Shown here: positions 1 through 11,552 of the stretch, in pieces | Numbering within the stretch: the stretch's first letter is position 1 | Layout: the number at the start of each line of letters is the position of its first letter | Source: Dipteris shenzhenensis | Taxonomy: Eukaryota; Polypodiophyta; Polypodiopsida; Gleicheniales | Length of the DNA: 64,000 bases | Assembly: GCA_047967505.1 (NCBI GenBank) | Contig: CM106538.1 | Strand: one strand, 5' to 3' | Notes under the pieces: generated by a model | Databases searched by the model: none | Told to the model about the DNA's origin: nothing | Seen by the model: the letters and a program-made list of their open reading frames with translations, nothing else | Made by a program: the position numbers and the translations under genes

Positions 1-165
1 CCGCTCCGCTCCGCTCACCTCACCGCCCCCTCTCTTTCTCCTCCTATTCCCCCGCCACCCCGTTAGTCCCCACCCACCTTCTTCCCCCCCCCGCTTCCCC
101 ATACCTCTCCCCTTCCTCTTCTTTTCCCTTCACCCACCTCGGGAGTTCGCAGTTAGTCAAGCGAT
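1..165 (+). other. Pyrimidine-rich LINE leader
   Basis: C/T-rich sequence, opening with a CCGCT repeat, directly upstream of the ORF1 start at 166. It is probably the LINE 5' UTR, where these elements keep their internal promoter. I see no ORF in it and cannot define a promoter element. Confidence 0.5.
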
Positions 166-1968
166 ATGGCGGCTACGTGCCCGGAACCGGTGGCCCAGAC
201 GGACCCCCCCCCTCCACCAGCCTATCGCGTTACATTGACAGAGCACCAGGTCTCCTTGGTGAAGCAGGCCGCTACGGACTTCTCCCAGACATCAGTTTAT
301 GGGAGGGTCATTAGCTACTCCCCTTCACGAGCAGACATCAGGGACTGGTTGCAGTCCACCCTCTATCTCGAGGACAGTCACATTGAGGAGGTTGCACTCA
401 TGGGACGTGGCATTTTCTGGCTTAAGCTCTCCTCAGCACAGCCTGCGAGCGACATGGTCAGGCGATCCCCTACTTCTATGGGTGGGAAGATCATCCTCAT
501 GGTCCCTTGGTACAGGGGATTCAGTGTAGCGGACTTCGATGCCCGCTTTCGTATTCCTCGACACCCAGTTACCCTTATCTTCCCAGGTCTCGCAACCGAG
601 CTTCGCCCGATCATCAAGGACCTGGGGGCGCACTTTGGTTGGCCTATGCAGGACACCTACGTTGATGCGGCGGCAGCCCAAGGGGTGCCACGTGTCAGAG
701 TGGCAGTCCTTGATCCACAGAGCATCCCCTCGGAGTTCGAGATAGAGACAGACACAGGTGTGGTGACGCAGCGCATTCTGGTCACTGGTCGCCCAAACCA
801 GTGTCTGAGATGCCATGGCTTCGGGCACCAGGCTCGCTCATGTCCTCGCTTCACGGGTACAGACCCTCAGAAGACCCCCGTTCAGGCAGCTCAGGCAGGC
901 CCCAAAAAACCTTCCCAGCCACAGCAAGAGCCCCCTCAGATGATCCCTACTCATCAGCAGCCCGGTAAGGGGAAGGAGAAGGGAAAGGAGAAGGTAAGCC
1001 AGCCTCCCCCTCATCCTTCACCCCGCCCTCCCCCCCCTCCCCCCTCCTCCTCGATTCTCCGACCCCTACCCCCTCCAGGATCCCCCCCCGCACCAGTGGT
1101 TTCCGCGCCACTCTCTTCCTCGAGCATGATCTAGAAGGAATCCCCCCCTCCACCTGCGCCACCTGCAGCCCCGAAGCCAGCACAGACCTCACCCTCGTCT
1201 ATCCCTCCGGGCCCGACGGCGGGGATAGGCCCTTCCCCACAGGTGGCCAGCACCCCTCCCTCCGGTTCAGACTCCTCATCTTCGTTCCCAAGCCCAAGGG
1301 CTGCTCCTAGAGCTCTTCCATTGGAGTTTTACCGAGCAGGTCCTTGGGACTACTTGGATGCAGCGGGTATTGGCTCCTTTCCCGCATGCCTAGACATCAG
1401 CATCTTCTTCCTCCGCAAGGGAGCGGAGGGTAAGGTGTCCATTCTGGCTCCACACGATGGTCCTAGCTATTCCTTCACTATCTCCAGTGAAGGGAATGAG
1501 CAATGGATGAATGAAAATGTTTGGGAGATGATACGAGACCAGACCCAGGAGCAGGTGCAGGACTAGATTGGTAGCAGAGCAGCGGAGCTTCTTCAACAGC
1601 AGTGGCAGGACGGTGATGTTCGTCTGCGTTGGCGCCACAGCGCCAAACGTTTCCGACTCTTGGTCATTATTAGACCACCGCTGGAGTGGGCCTACGTGGA
1701 AGGGCTTTGCCCCTGGAGGACTTGAGAGGTTGCGAGCTTCTACAACATTTCCTTGGCAGAGGCGTCGAGCTAGTTAGAGAGAGCTTACCACCACGGGACG
1801 AAGGGTCTTTCCCCTCTGCTGAAGGTTTTAGAGGATGGGTCCGATGATCCGACCTCTCCTTCGAAACCTTCACAGAAGCGCCTTCGTCTCCACACAGGAC
1901 ATCCTCCGACCACTTCGACTTCGACCGCAAGCAGACAGCTGTTTGTGGCCCACCTTCCCTCCTCATGA
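166..1968 (+). pseudogene. LINE ORF1 protein (DUF4283-like domain plus CCHC zinc knuckle)
   Basis: ORF1 proteins bind the element RNA and help form the ribonucleoprotein. One frame runs from ATG 166 to TGA 1966-1968. Residues about 20-180 resemble the DUF4283 domain that precedes the knuckle in plant L1 ORF1. The knuckle follows near residues 213-226 (CLRCHGFGHQARSC; Cys-x2-Cys-x4-His-x4-Cys). A long Pro/Ser-rich linker and a basic C-terminus come next. Four internal stops interrupt the frame (TAG 1132, TAG 1564, TGA 1723, TAG 1771) without any frameshift. Each is one C-to-T change from CAG or CGA. The final TGA overlaps the ORF2 start. Family assignment is strong; the protein is not functional. 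Confidence 0.88.
1965..1968 (+). promoter_or_regulatory. ATGA overlap of ORF1 stop and ORF2 start
   Basis: The ORF1 frame (position 1 mod 3) ends in TGA at 1966-1968, and the ORF2 methionine codon is ATG at 1965-1967. A 4-nt stop/start overlap is what termination-reinitiation of a dicistronic LINE RNA would use. The overlap is seen directly; the translation mechanism is inference. Confidence 0.7.
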
Positions 1969-2866
1969 GTTTACGCATTATCTCTTGGAACGTTAACGGG
2001 TTCCACTCATCAGGCACCCGTGGCCCGAGGAAGATGGTGCTCAGACAGGAGCTCCAGCCAGCTTTGGTGGAAAGGTAGATGTGCTCCTACTACAGGAACA
2101 CAAGCTTTCGGTTTCACAGACCAGTATTTGTGGGAAGGTTCTCACAGGACGCTCCCACACCTACTGGGAACCTTCGATTGGCGAGCAGGGGAGAAGCGGA
2201 GGTGTCTGTACCTCCATCGACGCTTCTCTAGTTCAGCATGTGTTTGGTTTTGGCACTTTGATCCCAGGACGTGCGCTTTGGGTGGGCTTGCATATTGAGG
2301 GATCCCGCATCGGCATCCTCAATATCTACGCCCCGACTGATCTCAGACGTAGATCCGTTTTTTGGAGATCCTTGACAGACCTGTTGCCAGAGATGGACTC
2401 TTGGATTGTAGGAGGGGACTTCAACAACCTTGAGACCTTTGAGGATCAGCAGGGAAGGGGCCCAGAGTTCCTCGGTATAGCTCAGGCAGAGCAGGCAAAT
2501 TGGGACTCCTTCCTCTTTTCAGTGGGAGGTCGGGACAATTGGAGGGTGCCTTCCTTTCGCAGATGGCCTGGGAGTCTGGACTTCTCTTGGGGTTACAGGA
2601 GGGAGGGAGGCAGACTCCTGGAGCGGCTGGACCGTTTCTATGTCAGTGATTGGGCGCTTGGCAGAGGAGGAGAGTCAGGAGTGGTTCCAGGGAAGACACT
2701 TTCAGACCATGCCCCAGTCATCCTAGTCCTGGACTCGGCCTCTCAGTCCTCACCTCCACGTTCATGCTGGATCCCAGATTCCATCTACATCAGAGCAGCG
2801 GTTCACAGCAGGATAGTGGACCTTTGGGAGCAGGAGTGGGACCCTACCAGGGATATGGCAGCATAG
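1965..2866 (+). pseudogene. LINE ORF2, endonuclease domain
   Basis: This is the apurinic/apyrimidinic-like (EEP) endonuclease that nicks the target to start target-primed reverse transcription. Starting at ATG 1965, the expected motifs appear in order: SWNVNG, LLLQEHK, IYAPTD, GGDFNN and, near 2707, SDHAPV with the catalytic His. The first 35 codons are in one frame. A one-base shift near 2065-2075 moves the remainder to the frame that runs to TAG 2864. The LFxG-type spacing is normal for plant L1. The TAG at 2864 is compatible with a former CAG, and translation continues in the same frame beyond it. Confidence 0.88.
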
Positions 2867-3712
2867 GTAGCTCAGGCACTTGCTGAGTCTAGCCGCATTT
2901 GCCAGCAAGAGGCGATTCAGGTCAGACAGCGGTGTTGGGCGCGGGAGAGGGATCTCAGACGTGATCTCGCCTCGATTCAGAGGATGCAGCAGTCTTCTCC
3001 AGGCTCTGAGGAGCTCAGACAGCAAGAGGTTCGGGCCCGAGCCATGCTAGAGGAGATCACCCAGCGTCACTCAGAGTTTTCATTTCATGCTTCCAAGTCC
3101 TTCTGGGCTAGGAAAGGCGACAAGATGTGCAGAGAGTTCTTCAAGACTCATGGATAGAGGTCAGCAGGGGAACAGCTCCGTTCTCTTAGGGCACAGGATG
3201 GTAGTGTCAGGACAGATCCAGATGAGGTCCGGGACTTGGCGACATACTTCTACAGATCATTATTCTAGCAGGAGCCCCGAGACCCTCGTGGCCGCATTTG
3301 CAGGGAGGAGGTGTGGAGATCTACACCGAGACTCGTGCAGCCCAGCATGAGCGACACCCTTCTCGCACCTTTCACTGTTGCGGAGATGCAGGATGCGGTG
3401 AGTGCTATTGATGGGCAGAAATGCCCAGGTGAGGATGGCCTCTCTAGAGCTTTCTTCACCACCTTTTGGGAGCAGATCCACCGGCCCTTGCTCGCAGCCT
3501 TCCAGCACATCTTCTTCAGTGGGCAGATGCCAGAGAGCCTTGCGACAGGCCTGATTTGCCTCATCCCCAAAGGGGGGGACCGCCAGGAGATCAGACAGTG
3601 GCGCCCAATCACCCTCCTCCCGACCGCCTACAAAATCCTCGCCAAGATGATCAGCAGTCGCATCCGCCCCCTGCTACACGACTTGATTCATGACACCTTC
3701 TTGTCACTGCTT
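2867..3712 (+). pseudogene. LINE ORF2, linker and N-terminal reverse transcriptase
   Basis: Continues the endonuclease frame through three stops (2864, 3155, 3266). It contains the usual linker, with WARKGDKM near 3108-3130, then the first RT blocks: QKCPGEDGL, LICLIPKGGD and WRPITLLPTAYKILAK, ending at RIRPLLHDLIHD. In an intact L1 the palm, with its FADD catalytic motif, would follow. Here the sequence jumps near 3700-3720 straight to the RT thumb region. The polymerase active site is therefore missing. Confidence 0.88.
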
Positions 3713-3717
3713 GGTAT

Positions 3718-5643
3718 GTGGCCTCTTGCTGGTGTTTCTCGAGGTCTTGTGTAGCCCAGCTGAGGAGATTGGTGCGGAACTTCCTATGGTCTGGTTCAGA
3801 CGGTTCCGGAGCTAGGGTCGCTTGGCAGACGGTCATTCTCCAGGCAGAGGGCGGCCTCGGCATCATAGATCCAAAGCTGCAGAGTCAGGCACTTCTTGGC
3901 AAGCTAGTCATCCGCGGTTTGACCCCAGGAGGACAGACGTGGAAGCTCTTGCTACAGCATGGTCTCAGTGGGTGTACTCCCCAGAGAGGGGGTGTTTGGC
4001 AGCCTTCTATCCGATGGATCTTCACTTCAGCTCCTTTGACTCAGCCCCGTTCCCCCTTCCTCTGTAGCCTCATTTCGGTCTGGAGGAAGTTGCGACACAG
4101 CCTTTCCCAGGTTCCCCCTAGCTGTCGAGAGGAGACAGACAGACAGCCTTTGATCTGGAGCAGCCAGGTGACAGATGATACAGGTCGTCAGCTTGGAGAG
4201 AGATCCCATATCCCTTGGGCGCTCTGGGCGCGTGGGCCCGCGCGCTCGTTCCGGGTTTGGAGAGATGCCTACAGTCACATGAGCCCAGGCGAGCTGGCAG
4301 CAGCAGTAGGTACGGCACGTGGGATCCAGGCTCGGCGAGCGGAGATTGATGCTGCCATCCCTGCAGGTTGGAGGATTCCCGTAGGCACCGGACAGCTCTT
4401 CCCGGGAGATGAGAGGTGGCTAGGACAGTTCACTCCACGAGGCATTCCTTTGGTGGTGGCAGGCCTCTTCTCGGACTCTTCGATACACTTCTTCTCCATC
4501 ACTGATGACAGTCGCCTACAGAGCAGAGAGGCTGTGATCGACCCCCAGCTTCCCTGGCAGCACCTTCGCATTGTAGGGCTGCAAGGGAAGACGTGGCATA
4601 TAGATCCCCTGATTTATGCAGGACCAGGATTGGAGACTCTGGATATGGGAGGGCCGCTCCTTGTCAGAGGTGGAGTGGGACCCAGGGGAGTGGCGTTGGC
4701 CACCATCGGAGACCTCAGAGAACCCTACCCCCTTCTTTTCTTACAGTGCACGCACGGGTCGGCGTGCTCTTGGGGCTCTCCAGCGTGGGCTACCCACACA
4801 GGCACATAGGTGGTATGCCTAGGGGATATCCTTGGTCTTTCTTCGCACTTTCTGGAAGACTCTTTGGGCTAGTTGGCGTCTGAGGAAGATCTCTTACTTC
4901 CTTTGGATGGTGGCACACAAGGGGCTTCCAGTAGGCAGCTGGCTGAGACAGATGGGGCAGGAGGGGCATTGCCAGATCCGTTTTCAGGAGGAGGAGTCCC
5001 TGAAGCATTGCCTTGGAGCTGCTCGCATGCGCAGACGGTTTGGAAGGGAATCATGGGGATCTTAGCTAGGGCTACACCCGAGCTAGGACCGATCACTTCG
5101 GGAGCCGTTTATTGGTGCAGCACTGAGCCGGGACATCACTTGGCCTATGAGTTCTCTAGACAGGATCCGGTCTTTTTCATCACGCAGGCCACTTGGGCAT
5201 ACATGGACAGCTTCCCATGGCATCTGACAGAGACAGATGCAGGAGCGATGCCTCGGCACCTAGTTTGGGAGATCATAGGGAGCATCGCAGGCTGCCTATT
5301 GTGGTCATACAACAACTGTGCTTTTATTCAAGGGCGTATTTATCCTCACCAACAAGCTTATTTCAGCTTTATCTGGACTTCCAGATGCGTGCAGACTGTA
5401 GGGGCTCAGACTACTTCTACTACCCAGACCCTAGCAGATATCTGGAGCACGATCATTCACATGCTCAAGGGTCAGTGGGATCAGATTCAGGGAGAGTCCC
5501 GGGCAGGGAAGGAAAAGAGACGACGTTTCCTTCGCGACTGGGACCACCGGGAGTTATTCTTCCAGCACTCCACTCAGAGTCTTCAGTGGCATTACGCTCC
5601 TTCACCGTGGCTGTTTGTCCACTCTCCGATGATTATGCCCTAA
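3718..5643 (+). pseudogene. LINE ORF2, RT thumb, zf-RVT and C-terminal tail
   Basis: After the internal deletion, one frame runs from about 3718 (CWCFSRSCVAQLRRLVRNFLW, then RVAWQTV and GGLGIID). A shift near 4610 moves it to a second frame holding the zf-RVT region (FLWMVAHKGLPVGSWL, then EESLKHCL at about 4880-5030), which has a TAG at 4820. A third shift near 5020 leads to the tail ending in TAA 5641-5643. The order matches plant L1 ORF2. The same thumb segment is present at 20660-21165, about three quarters identical by eye, which confirms the assignment. Confidence 0.85.
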
Positions 5644-5774
5644 GAGGCTTGTATTTAGCATTTTGACTTCTCGGGCTGAATCCGTTTTGTGATTACAGCC
5701 CGCTGGCCTTTAGGCCTTCTTGTACTCTCGCTTTCAAGTAATATAACTAGCACTACTTTTTGCGCAAAAAAAAA
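5644..5774 (+). other. LINE 3' UTR and A-rich tail
   Basis: About 120 non-coding bases after the ORF2 stop, ending in a run of A at roughly 5766-5774 followed by unrelated sequence. A short poly(A) after a 3' UTR is the usual 3' border of an L1 insertion. Confidence 0.7.
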
Positions 5775-7677
5775 GAAGCCAATGCCCTTACCAGAAGACT
5801 ACGCTAAACCTTTGAAAGTGCTGACTTTTTTGGGGTTTTTTTTTTGAATTTTTGATTAATTTTAACAATTGTGTCTCTTGAGCATTTGGTCTTTCCTCGG
5901 GAATGATTGAAGCAACCTGTCGATGAAATTTTTAGCTCATTACACAAGATGCTGACTTTACGTTTACAAACTCGCATGGCTCCAGGCAAGTTTCTGGGGT
6001 CACCTTCCTAAAGGTGATGGACAAGTGCAAGGTATGTGAGTATAGCAAAGGAAACAAAAGAAGAAAGAAGAAGAAGAGAGAGAGAGAGAAAGGGAGAGAA
6101 AATGATGGCCAAATTTTTGAAATTGCTATAATCGGTTTTAGCTTCTTACAAAAATCCCCATCGCTAAGGCCTATCCCAGGGGCAGGCCAACAAATGCTAT
6201 TGTGTTTTTAGAGGATGAGTTTGGGCATGTTCCTGGATTCATCTAGATATATAAATATATGAGTCATATTAAGAAGGTTTCAAGAATATAGAAATCTCTT
6301 TGCTTGAAACTTGGGTCATCAATGGCAATTCACAACATGAATACCACTCACAAGGAAAAGCCTTTATTTTCTGAAAATGTATGCGGGCTGTCTTGCAAAT
6401 GATCTTCCAAATGAATATGTTAAAGGACTTGAGGACCACAAGATTGGAGTAGCACTTAAACGGTTATGCCCTAAATGATCCTCCAAATAAGGTAACCAAA
6501 TCTTAACAAGCTGTGATATTCAAGCCAGTGCAAGGATTTCTTCAGAAAGACCTTGTGCACTCAGTAGCTCACTGTTGTGTTCATTGTCTTCTTGGTTCAA
6601 AAGAAGTGCAGCCATTTGAGAAAATGTGCAATTGGGGCTTTATGGGGCCAGGGTTGTCTGACTCAGTTCCCTTATGCTGCCCTTAGTTGGCCACTTTTAG
6701 GCACCTATTTGGAGCCCCTTGAGGGCTACATACAGTGGACTTGAAGTCCATACTCTTATGGCCTGGTGCTTCCATTTGTAAATATTATTTGTTAAGGTAT
6801 GCACTTCATATTCCATTATGACTTCATTCTAGACATGATTCTTTTCAAACGAGGCCTCTCGTATTGGGGATTTTCTTGGGCAACTCTTTTTTTCAACATG
6901 GCGCAGTGCTTGGTGGATAATAGTTTGTGCTAAACATTTAAGGGATAGTAACTTGTTTCTTCGCAAGATTGTATCTAGGACGGCTTTCAAGGCTTGTGAA
7001 CTGTTGTAAATCAATGCTAAATGAGAAAGAGTAAAGTGATCAAAGTTGGGAGCTCAAAGAGTGTTGCTCCTGTGAGACAGATTATCTGCCCTTGAAGGAC
7101 AAAGGGTAACAGTCACATGGTACTATTAAAATATTGGAGTTGAAAGAGGTGGTTTAAGTCCTCCAGGGAGAACTTGTACAAGGGTCACGAGAACAATAAA
7201 GAACAAAGTGAAGTATCTTAATAGGCGCCATGTTGAGAATAGAGAGTATCTTACATTTTTTCAGTTAACAAACAAGACTTAAAGCCTGGCATGTCACATC
7301 AATCTGTGTTCATTTCTGTGGAAAGCGAGGTCTGAGGGCCTTGCTCAGCATAAGTTACATCTCTTCCTACATTTTGTCCTGATAATGTGACAGTTTTTTT
7401 GATGTTTCTTCTTGGGTAATTGTATTTCATAATTAATGAGGAAAAATTATGTTCCAATGTGTTCAGTAGAGGTGTAAGTCTCAAACTTTTACCCTGAATT
7501 GCTTCTAACCGGTCAATGATAAAGAATGCCCTCAACATTTTTATTATGGTTTCTGTCAATTTGTACACTCATTAGCTCATCTGTCCCAATGGTTTTGGAT
7601 GCAGATCCCTTTACAGACAATGGAAGCCCACAAAGATAAGGTATGGTCTGTGCACTTCTTCACAATATTGATGTCCC
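5775..7677. other. Intervening sequence without recognisable genes
   Basis: No ORF above about 90 codons on either strand and no domain I recognise. It holds a short GA-rich microsatellite (about 6050-6100). It may be degraded TE sequence or host intergenic DNA. Confidence 0.5.
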
Positions 7678-7737
7678 CTTGTACTTGAAAGGAATAGCTT
7701 ATCATTCCTTGTACTTGAAAGGAATAGCTTATCATTC
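7678..7737. repeat. Exact 30-bp tandem duplication
   Basis: The 30-mer beginning CTTGTACTTGAAAGG at 7678-7707 is repeated identically at 7708-7737. The duplication lies about 110 bp upstream of the chromovirus insertion. Confidence 0.95.
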
Positions 7738-7784
7738 CCATCATCACATTAGATTCAGGCAGAATGATCGCTATGTGCTTCCTT

Positions 7785-7849
7785 AGCTCGTATGACTGCA
7801 AGGCCCACCCTTTTCGCTTGCTTCCTGAGCTCGTATGACTGCAAGGCCC
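7785..7849. repeat. 43-bp tandem duplication split by the chromovirus
   Basis: Unit 1 (7785-7827) begins AGCTCGTATGACTGC. Unit 2 starts at 7828, is interrupted at 7849 by the element, and resumes after its right TSD at 11877 with CCGCCTGCTTGCC-type sequence that matches the end of unit 1. The element thus landed inside the second copy of a pre-existing duplication. Confidence 0.8.
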
Positions 7850-8164
7850 TGTAATGAGGGGGAAAAAGAGGCCAAGTTAGAGGCCCTTTAGGGGGAAAAT
7901 GTGGAGGGACTATATAAGTCTCCATCCACCCCCTACTATGGACTTTTTGGATGTGACATCTAATCCTATCTACTCTCCCTTCCTCCTTCCTGCCTACGCT
8001 CACTCACTCTCTCTCTCTTCCCTACTCCCTCTCAATCTCTCCCTCTCTTCCTACCTCATTCCCTCTCTCCTACCCTTCCTCTCCCTCTTCCCCTCTCTCT
8101 CTCTCTCTCCCTTCTGCTCCTCTATTCCCCCTTCTCCAAATCTGTCCCTACCCCCTTCTCTACA
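7850..8164 (+). repeat. Chromovirus 5' LTR
   Basis: Starts TGTAATGA and ends CTACA. A TATATAA box lies at 7911-7917, followed by a long C/T-rich transcribed part with CT microsatellites. It is matched by the 3' LTR at 11553-11871 apart from one G/A difference near the start and length changes in the CT/CA runs. Confidence 0.95.
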
Positions 8165-8180
8165 TTGGTATCAGAGCTCC
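8165..8180 (+). promoter_or_regulatory. Primer-binding site, initiator Met-tRNA
   Basis: TTGGTATCAGAGCTCC follows the 5' LTR directly. TGGTATCAGAGC is the standard complement to the 3' end of plant initiator Met-tRNA used to start minus-strand DNA synthesis. Confidence 0.9.
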
Positions 8181-8235
8181 TTGCCTACATTCGAGCTCTC
8201 TCTCCAAGGCCAGTCACCATGGCACGTGGCGATAC

Positions 8236-9585
8236 ATGAGGGATTCGCCTCATAAACCAACCACTTGGAGGGGTTTCAAAGAATTGATGGTCACTACATT
8301 TGTATCTCCACTTGTATTGGATCAATACTTGGCTGAATTTTATGCCTTGACACAGACCGGTACGATCCAAGAGTACTTGCAACGTTTTTGGAGGCTTTCC
8401 CTGTTTGTGCAAGATGTATCTGAAAAGGGAAACTTGCTGCGTTTCATCCATGGGTTAAGTTCTTCTCTCGTTGCAGAAGTATTCAAGCCTAAATATGCTG
8501 GCAAGCACAGAAATGCCATGGGCAGCTTGTATGCTATGGGGTATGACACTGAGTCGAAGCCTAAGTTTGCTGATTGGACTGACAAGAAATCTGCAGCAGC
8601 GCCATTTCCACACTTTCCTACTGTCTCGGGTAGTAAGATGATGTATGCCAGGCCTTACAAGTATCCTGATGCCAAGCCTGGAGGCAAGCCTACTACTGGA
8701 AATGAGCAGGCTGAGATAAAACAGCATACACGGGCAATAATGGACAGTAGAAAGAAGGCCAACTTATGTTTTAAATGTGGCGAGAAATGGACTTCTGAGG
8801 ACAGGAATGTGTGCAAGATGCGCAACAGTGGTACTGCCAAGCTCAGCATGATCATTGACCTCTCAGATGACGAGGAATTGTTTGATGCCCCAGGTTCTTT
8901 GGATACGTCTCAAGATGAGACTCCTGACACTGGAGCCACGAAGGGCACCGACTTTCCTTTTGATCCTGGTGGTGCTACTGCGCATGACACTCATGCTTCA
9001 CATTCGTATGAGATTCTACCCACTGGTGGCATGAGAGGCCGTAGGCCAACACTCTTTTCTGTGGAGCATCAGGATGCGGTACCTTTTTATGCACGTGAAG
9101 ATCCAGGTGGTAATGCTCCCGTGAATGAGGATGAGGTTTATTGGGATGCCCAGCCAACACTTTATACTATTTCCATGCATGCCTTGATGGGTGCCAAAAG
9201 TGCTGATACTATCAGATTAGTAGGGATGATTAATGGCAGGATTGTGCATGTGTTGGTGGACAGCGGTAGCACCCACAGTTTTGTTAACTGCAAGACCTTA
9301 CAGAGGGTTGGACTGATTGCTATTGAGATAGACCATGGGCTGAGAGTAGAAGTGGCCAATGGACAGCATATGATCAGTAGATCTTGTTGCCAAGATGGAA
9401 GGATTAAGTTCTCTGATGACTATACTTTTGCAAGTGATCTCTTGGCAATTGACATGGGCCCAATAGATTTCCTGGGCTGTGATTGGTTGCAATCACTGGG
9501 CAAAATCAGCATGGATTTCAATGCCTTAACACTCAGCTTTGTCCACAAGGATGGATCAGTTACAGTGCAGTATTACAGCTCCTAA
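8236..9585 (+). pseudogene. Chromovirus gag and protease
   Basis: A long open frame of about 449 codons from ATG 8236. The first 80 residues match the retrotransposon gag core (TWRGFKEL, then QTGTIQEYLQRF). A knuckle-like CFKCGEKW follows near residues 178-185; the rest of the knuckle is altered, since the expected GH-x4-C is replaced by a stretch with a single later Cys. The aspartic protease has its LVDSGSTHSF active site near 9253-9282. An upstream ATG at 8219 is followed six codons later by a stop, so the true gag N-terminus has probably been lost. The frame ends at TAA 9583-9585, where a shift leads on to the RT frame. Confidence 0.85.
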
Positions 9586-10199
9586 ATTGCAGGCCATTTC
9601 AGCAAGACAGTTGGCCAGAGAGCTCAAGAGGGGCAGCGCCATATATGCATTAAATGTGTCAGTAACTAAAGAGGGTGACACTCCCCGTGTTGATGATTGT
9701 GATATGCAGAGATTGCTCTCAGAGTTTGCAGATGTGTTTGCTGATTTGCCATCACAGTTGCCTCCGAGAAGAGATGTAGATCATGCCATAGTCTTGGAAC
9801 CTGGCAATAAGCCAATCAATAAGGCCCCATACCGACTCTCTAAGGTAGAACGGGAAGAAGTGGCAACTCAAGTGAGGGACTTACTTTAGAAGAGTTTCAT
9901 CACTTAGCACTTCTCCTTTTGCATCCCCTGTACTCCTGGTGAAAAAGAAGGATGGTTCTTACCGTATGTGTATTGACTACAGAGACTTGAATAAGGTCAC
10001 CATCAAGAACAGGTTTCCAATCCCTAGGATAGATGACCTGTTGGATGAACTCAAGGGTGCTTAGTTTTTCACTAAGATTGATTTGAGGTCCGGCTGTCAT
10101 CAGATTAGAATGAAAGCTGGGGATGAGCACAAGACAGCCTTTCGCATAGAGAAGGGACTGTATGAGTTCAAGGTGATGCCTTTTGGATTGACCAAAAGA
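9539..10199 (+). pseudogene. Chromovirus reverse transcriptase, first half
   Basis: This part precedes the RT catalytic centre. One frame carries the linker and DVFADLPSQLPPRRDVDHAI to TAG 9887. A one-base shift near 9905 then gives [31 protein letters not shown] and MPFGLT. TAG 10062 replaces the Gln normally found in the GAQ(Y/F)F motif. Just after MPFGLT the sequence jumps to SKDGIRVD, which normally lies beyond the YLDD motif. The catalytic aspartates are therefore deleted. Confidence 0.88.
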
Positions 10200-10812
10200 G
10201 CAAGGATGGCATTCGAGTGGATCCTGCAAAGGTGAAATGCATTGTTGATTGGCCGCAGCCATGCAACCCTACTCAGTTGAGGGGATTTCTAGGTCTTGCT
10301 TCCTTCTACAGGCGCTTTATTCGCAAGTTTGCCAAGCGGGCAGCCCCTCTGACAGACCTTTTGAAGAAGGATGCTTTTATGTGGTCTACAAATGCACAGT
10401 GCAGCTTTGAAAACCTGAAATTCACCCTCACTCATGCTCCTGTGTTGGTATGCCTTGATTTTTCATGTACTTTCATTGTGGAGGCAGATGCCAGTGGCAG
10501 AGGATTAGGGGCTGTGCTAAGATAGGAACATGGGGTAATTGCTTTTGAAAGCAGGAAATTGGATGCCAAGGAACTAGATTATCATGTGTATGATCAGGAA
10601 ATGTTGGCTATCCTCCATGCTTTCGAAAAATGGCACCACTACCTGTACGGTAGCAAAATCAAGGTTAAGACAGATCATAGGACACTCAGGTATTTCCTTA
10701 CGCAGCCCAACTTGTCAATGAAGCAGAAGAGGTGGCTGGCTAAGGTTTAGTCTTATGATTTTGATATCGAGTACAGGAAGGGGAAAGAAAACGTGGTTAC
10801 AGATGCCTTATC
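10200..10812 (+). pseudogene. Chromovirus RT connection and RNase H
   Basis: Begins at the deletion junction with [15 protein letters not shown], then QLRGFLGLASFYRRFI and the RNase H-like stretch with VEADASGRGLGAVL, FESRKLDAKE, YDQEMLAI, and KVKTDHRTLRYFL, ending at YRKGKENVVTDALS. TAG codons at 10523 and 10748 sit where Gln codons are expected. Apart from these stops the frame is intact over about 200 codons. Confidence 0.88.
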
Positions 10813-11481
10813 CGGTATGTGGGCTTGCAGTTTGTCTGCCATTTCTACCATCTACCAGGAGTGGATTCATGGTATTCAGGAAGAATACATGCAGGATTCT
10901 AAGGCAGCTTCCATATTTATGGAGTTACAGAGGCCATCGAGCTAGGGGCATGCTGAATTTAAGCTGCATAATGGGCTGTTGTGGTGCAAGGACAGAATTT
11001 ACTTGGTGCCAGATTCAAAGTACCGACTGCTGGTCTTATAGGAAATGCACTCATCTCCTATGGCAGGACATGCGGTATTACTAAGACATATGGAAAAGTT
11101 AAACAGAGCTTTATCTGGGATGGCTTGTGGCGGGATGTAGTTAAATTTGTCAGTGAATGTTTACCCTGCCAGCAAAATAAAGTGGACAGCCGGTCACCCG
11201 CGGGTCTTTTGCAGCCATTACCTATTCATAATGTTTTCCATGTGTCCTTGCTGAAGCCACATGTCGGACAGCATGTCCAAGTCCTTCCTGAGCTACCACC
11301 TATGGATGAGGAGGGCCACATACTCTATGTTCCGGAGCGAATCATGGGTTTTAGGGATCACGTACTCCGAAACAAAGTCTACACCAAGTATCTTATCAAG
11401 TGGCAAGGACTCCCTGAGGATGAGAACTCATGGCAGCTAGAGAGCATTGTCCAGGACAACCCCTATCTCCTACCGGGCTGA
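10813..11481 (+). pseudogene. Chromovirus integrase remnant and chromodomain
   Basis: Carries the N-terminal zinc-binding part of integrase (MAGHA and, after a frameshift, FVSECLPCQQNKVDS near 11139-11183), then PAGLLQPLPI. It jumps at about 11221-11230 to HNVFHVSLLKPHVG near the integrase C-terminus, so the whole DDE core is missing. The frame ends with a chromodomain (YVPERIMGFRD, YLIKWQGLPEDENSWQ; about 11326-11455), which in chromoviruses steers integration to heterochromatic histone marks. Stop TGA is at 11479-11481. TAG 10943 is another Gln-type stop. Confidence 0.87.
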
Positions 11482-11552
11482 TTATTATTTGCTGTTTGCT
11501 GCACCTATTTAACAGCCCACATATAGGGCAAAATTCTATGGGAAGGGATGGC

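Larger units (their letters stand above)
1..5774 (+). mobile_element. Plant L1-type LINE (non-LTR retrotransposon), 5' end off-window
   Basis: Two consecutive coding regions in LINE order are followed by a 3' UTR and an A-rich tail at about 5766-5774. ORF1 carries a CCHC knuckle; ORF2 carries an apurinic-type endonuclease, the first part of the reverse transcriptase and a zf-RVT/RNase H-like tail. The copy is dead: several in-frame stops, at least three frameshifts, and a deletion that removes the RT palm near 3700-3720. No target-site duplication can be tested because the 5' end lies outside the window. Fragments of related LINEs recur at 20660-21175, 21720-22035 (minus strand) and 23140-24600. 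Confidence 0.93.

Noticed and set aside
7899-8255. ORF starting MWRDYISLHPPP, repeated at 11602-12129
   Set aside because: It lies within the chromovirus LTRs and reads their CT-rich transcribed part. The duplication reflects the LTR pair, not a gene family.
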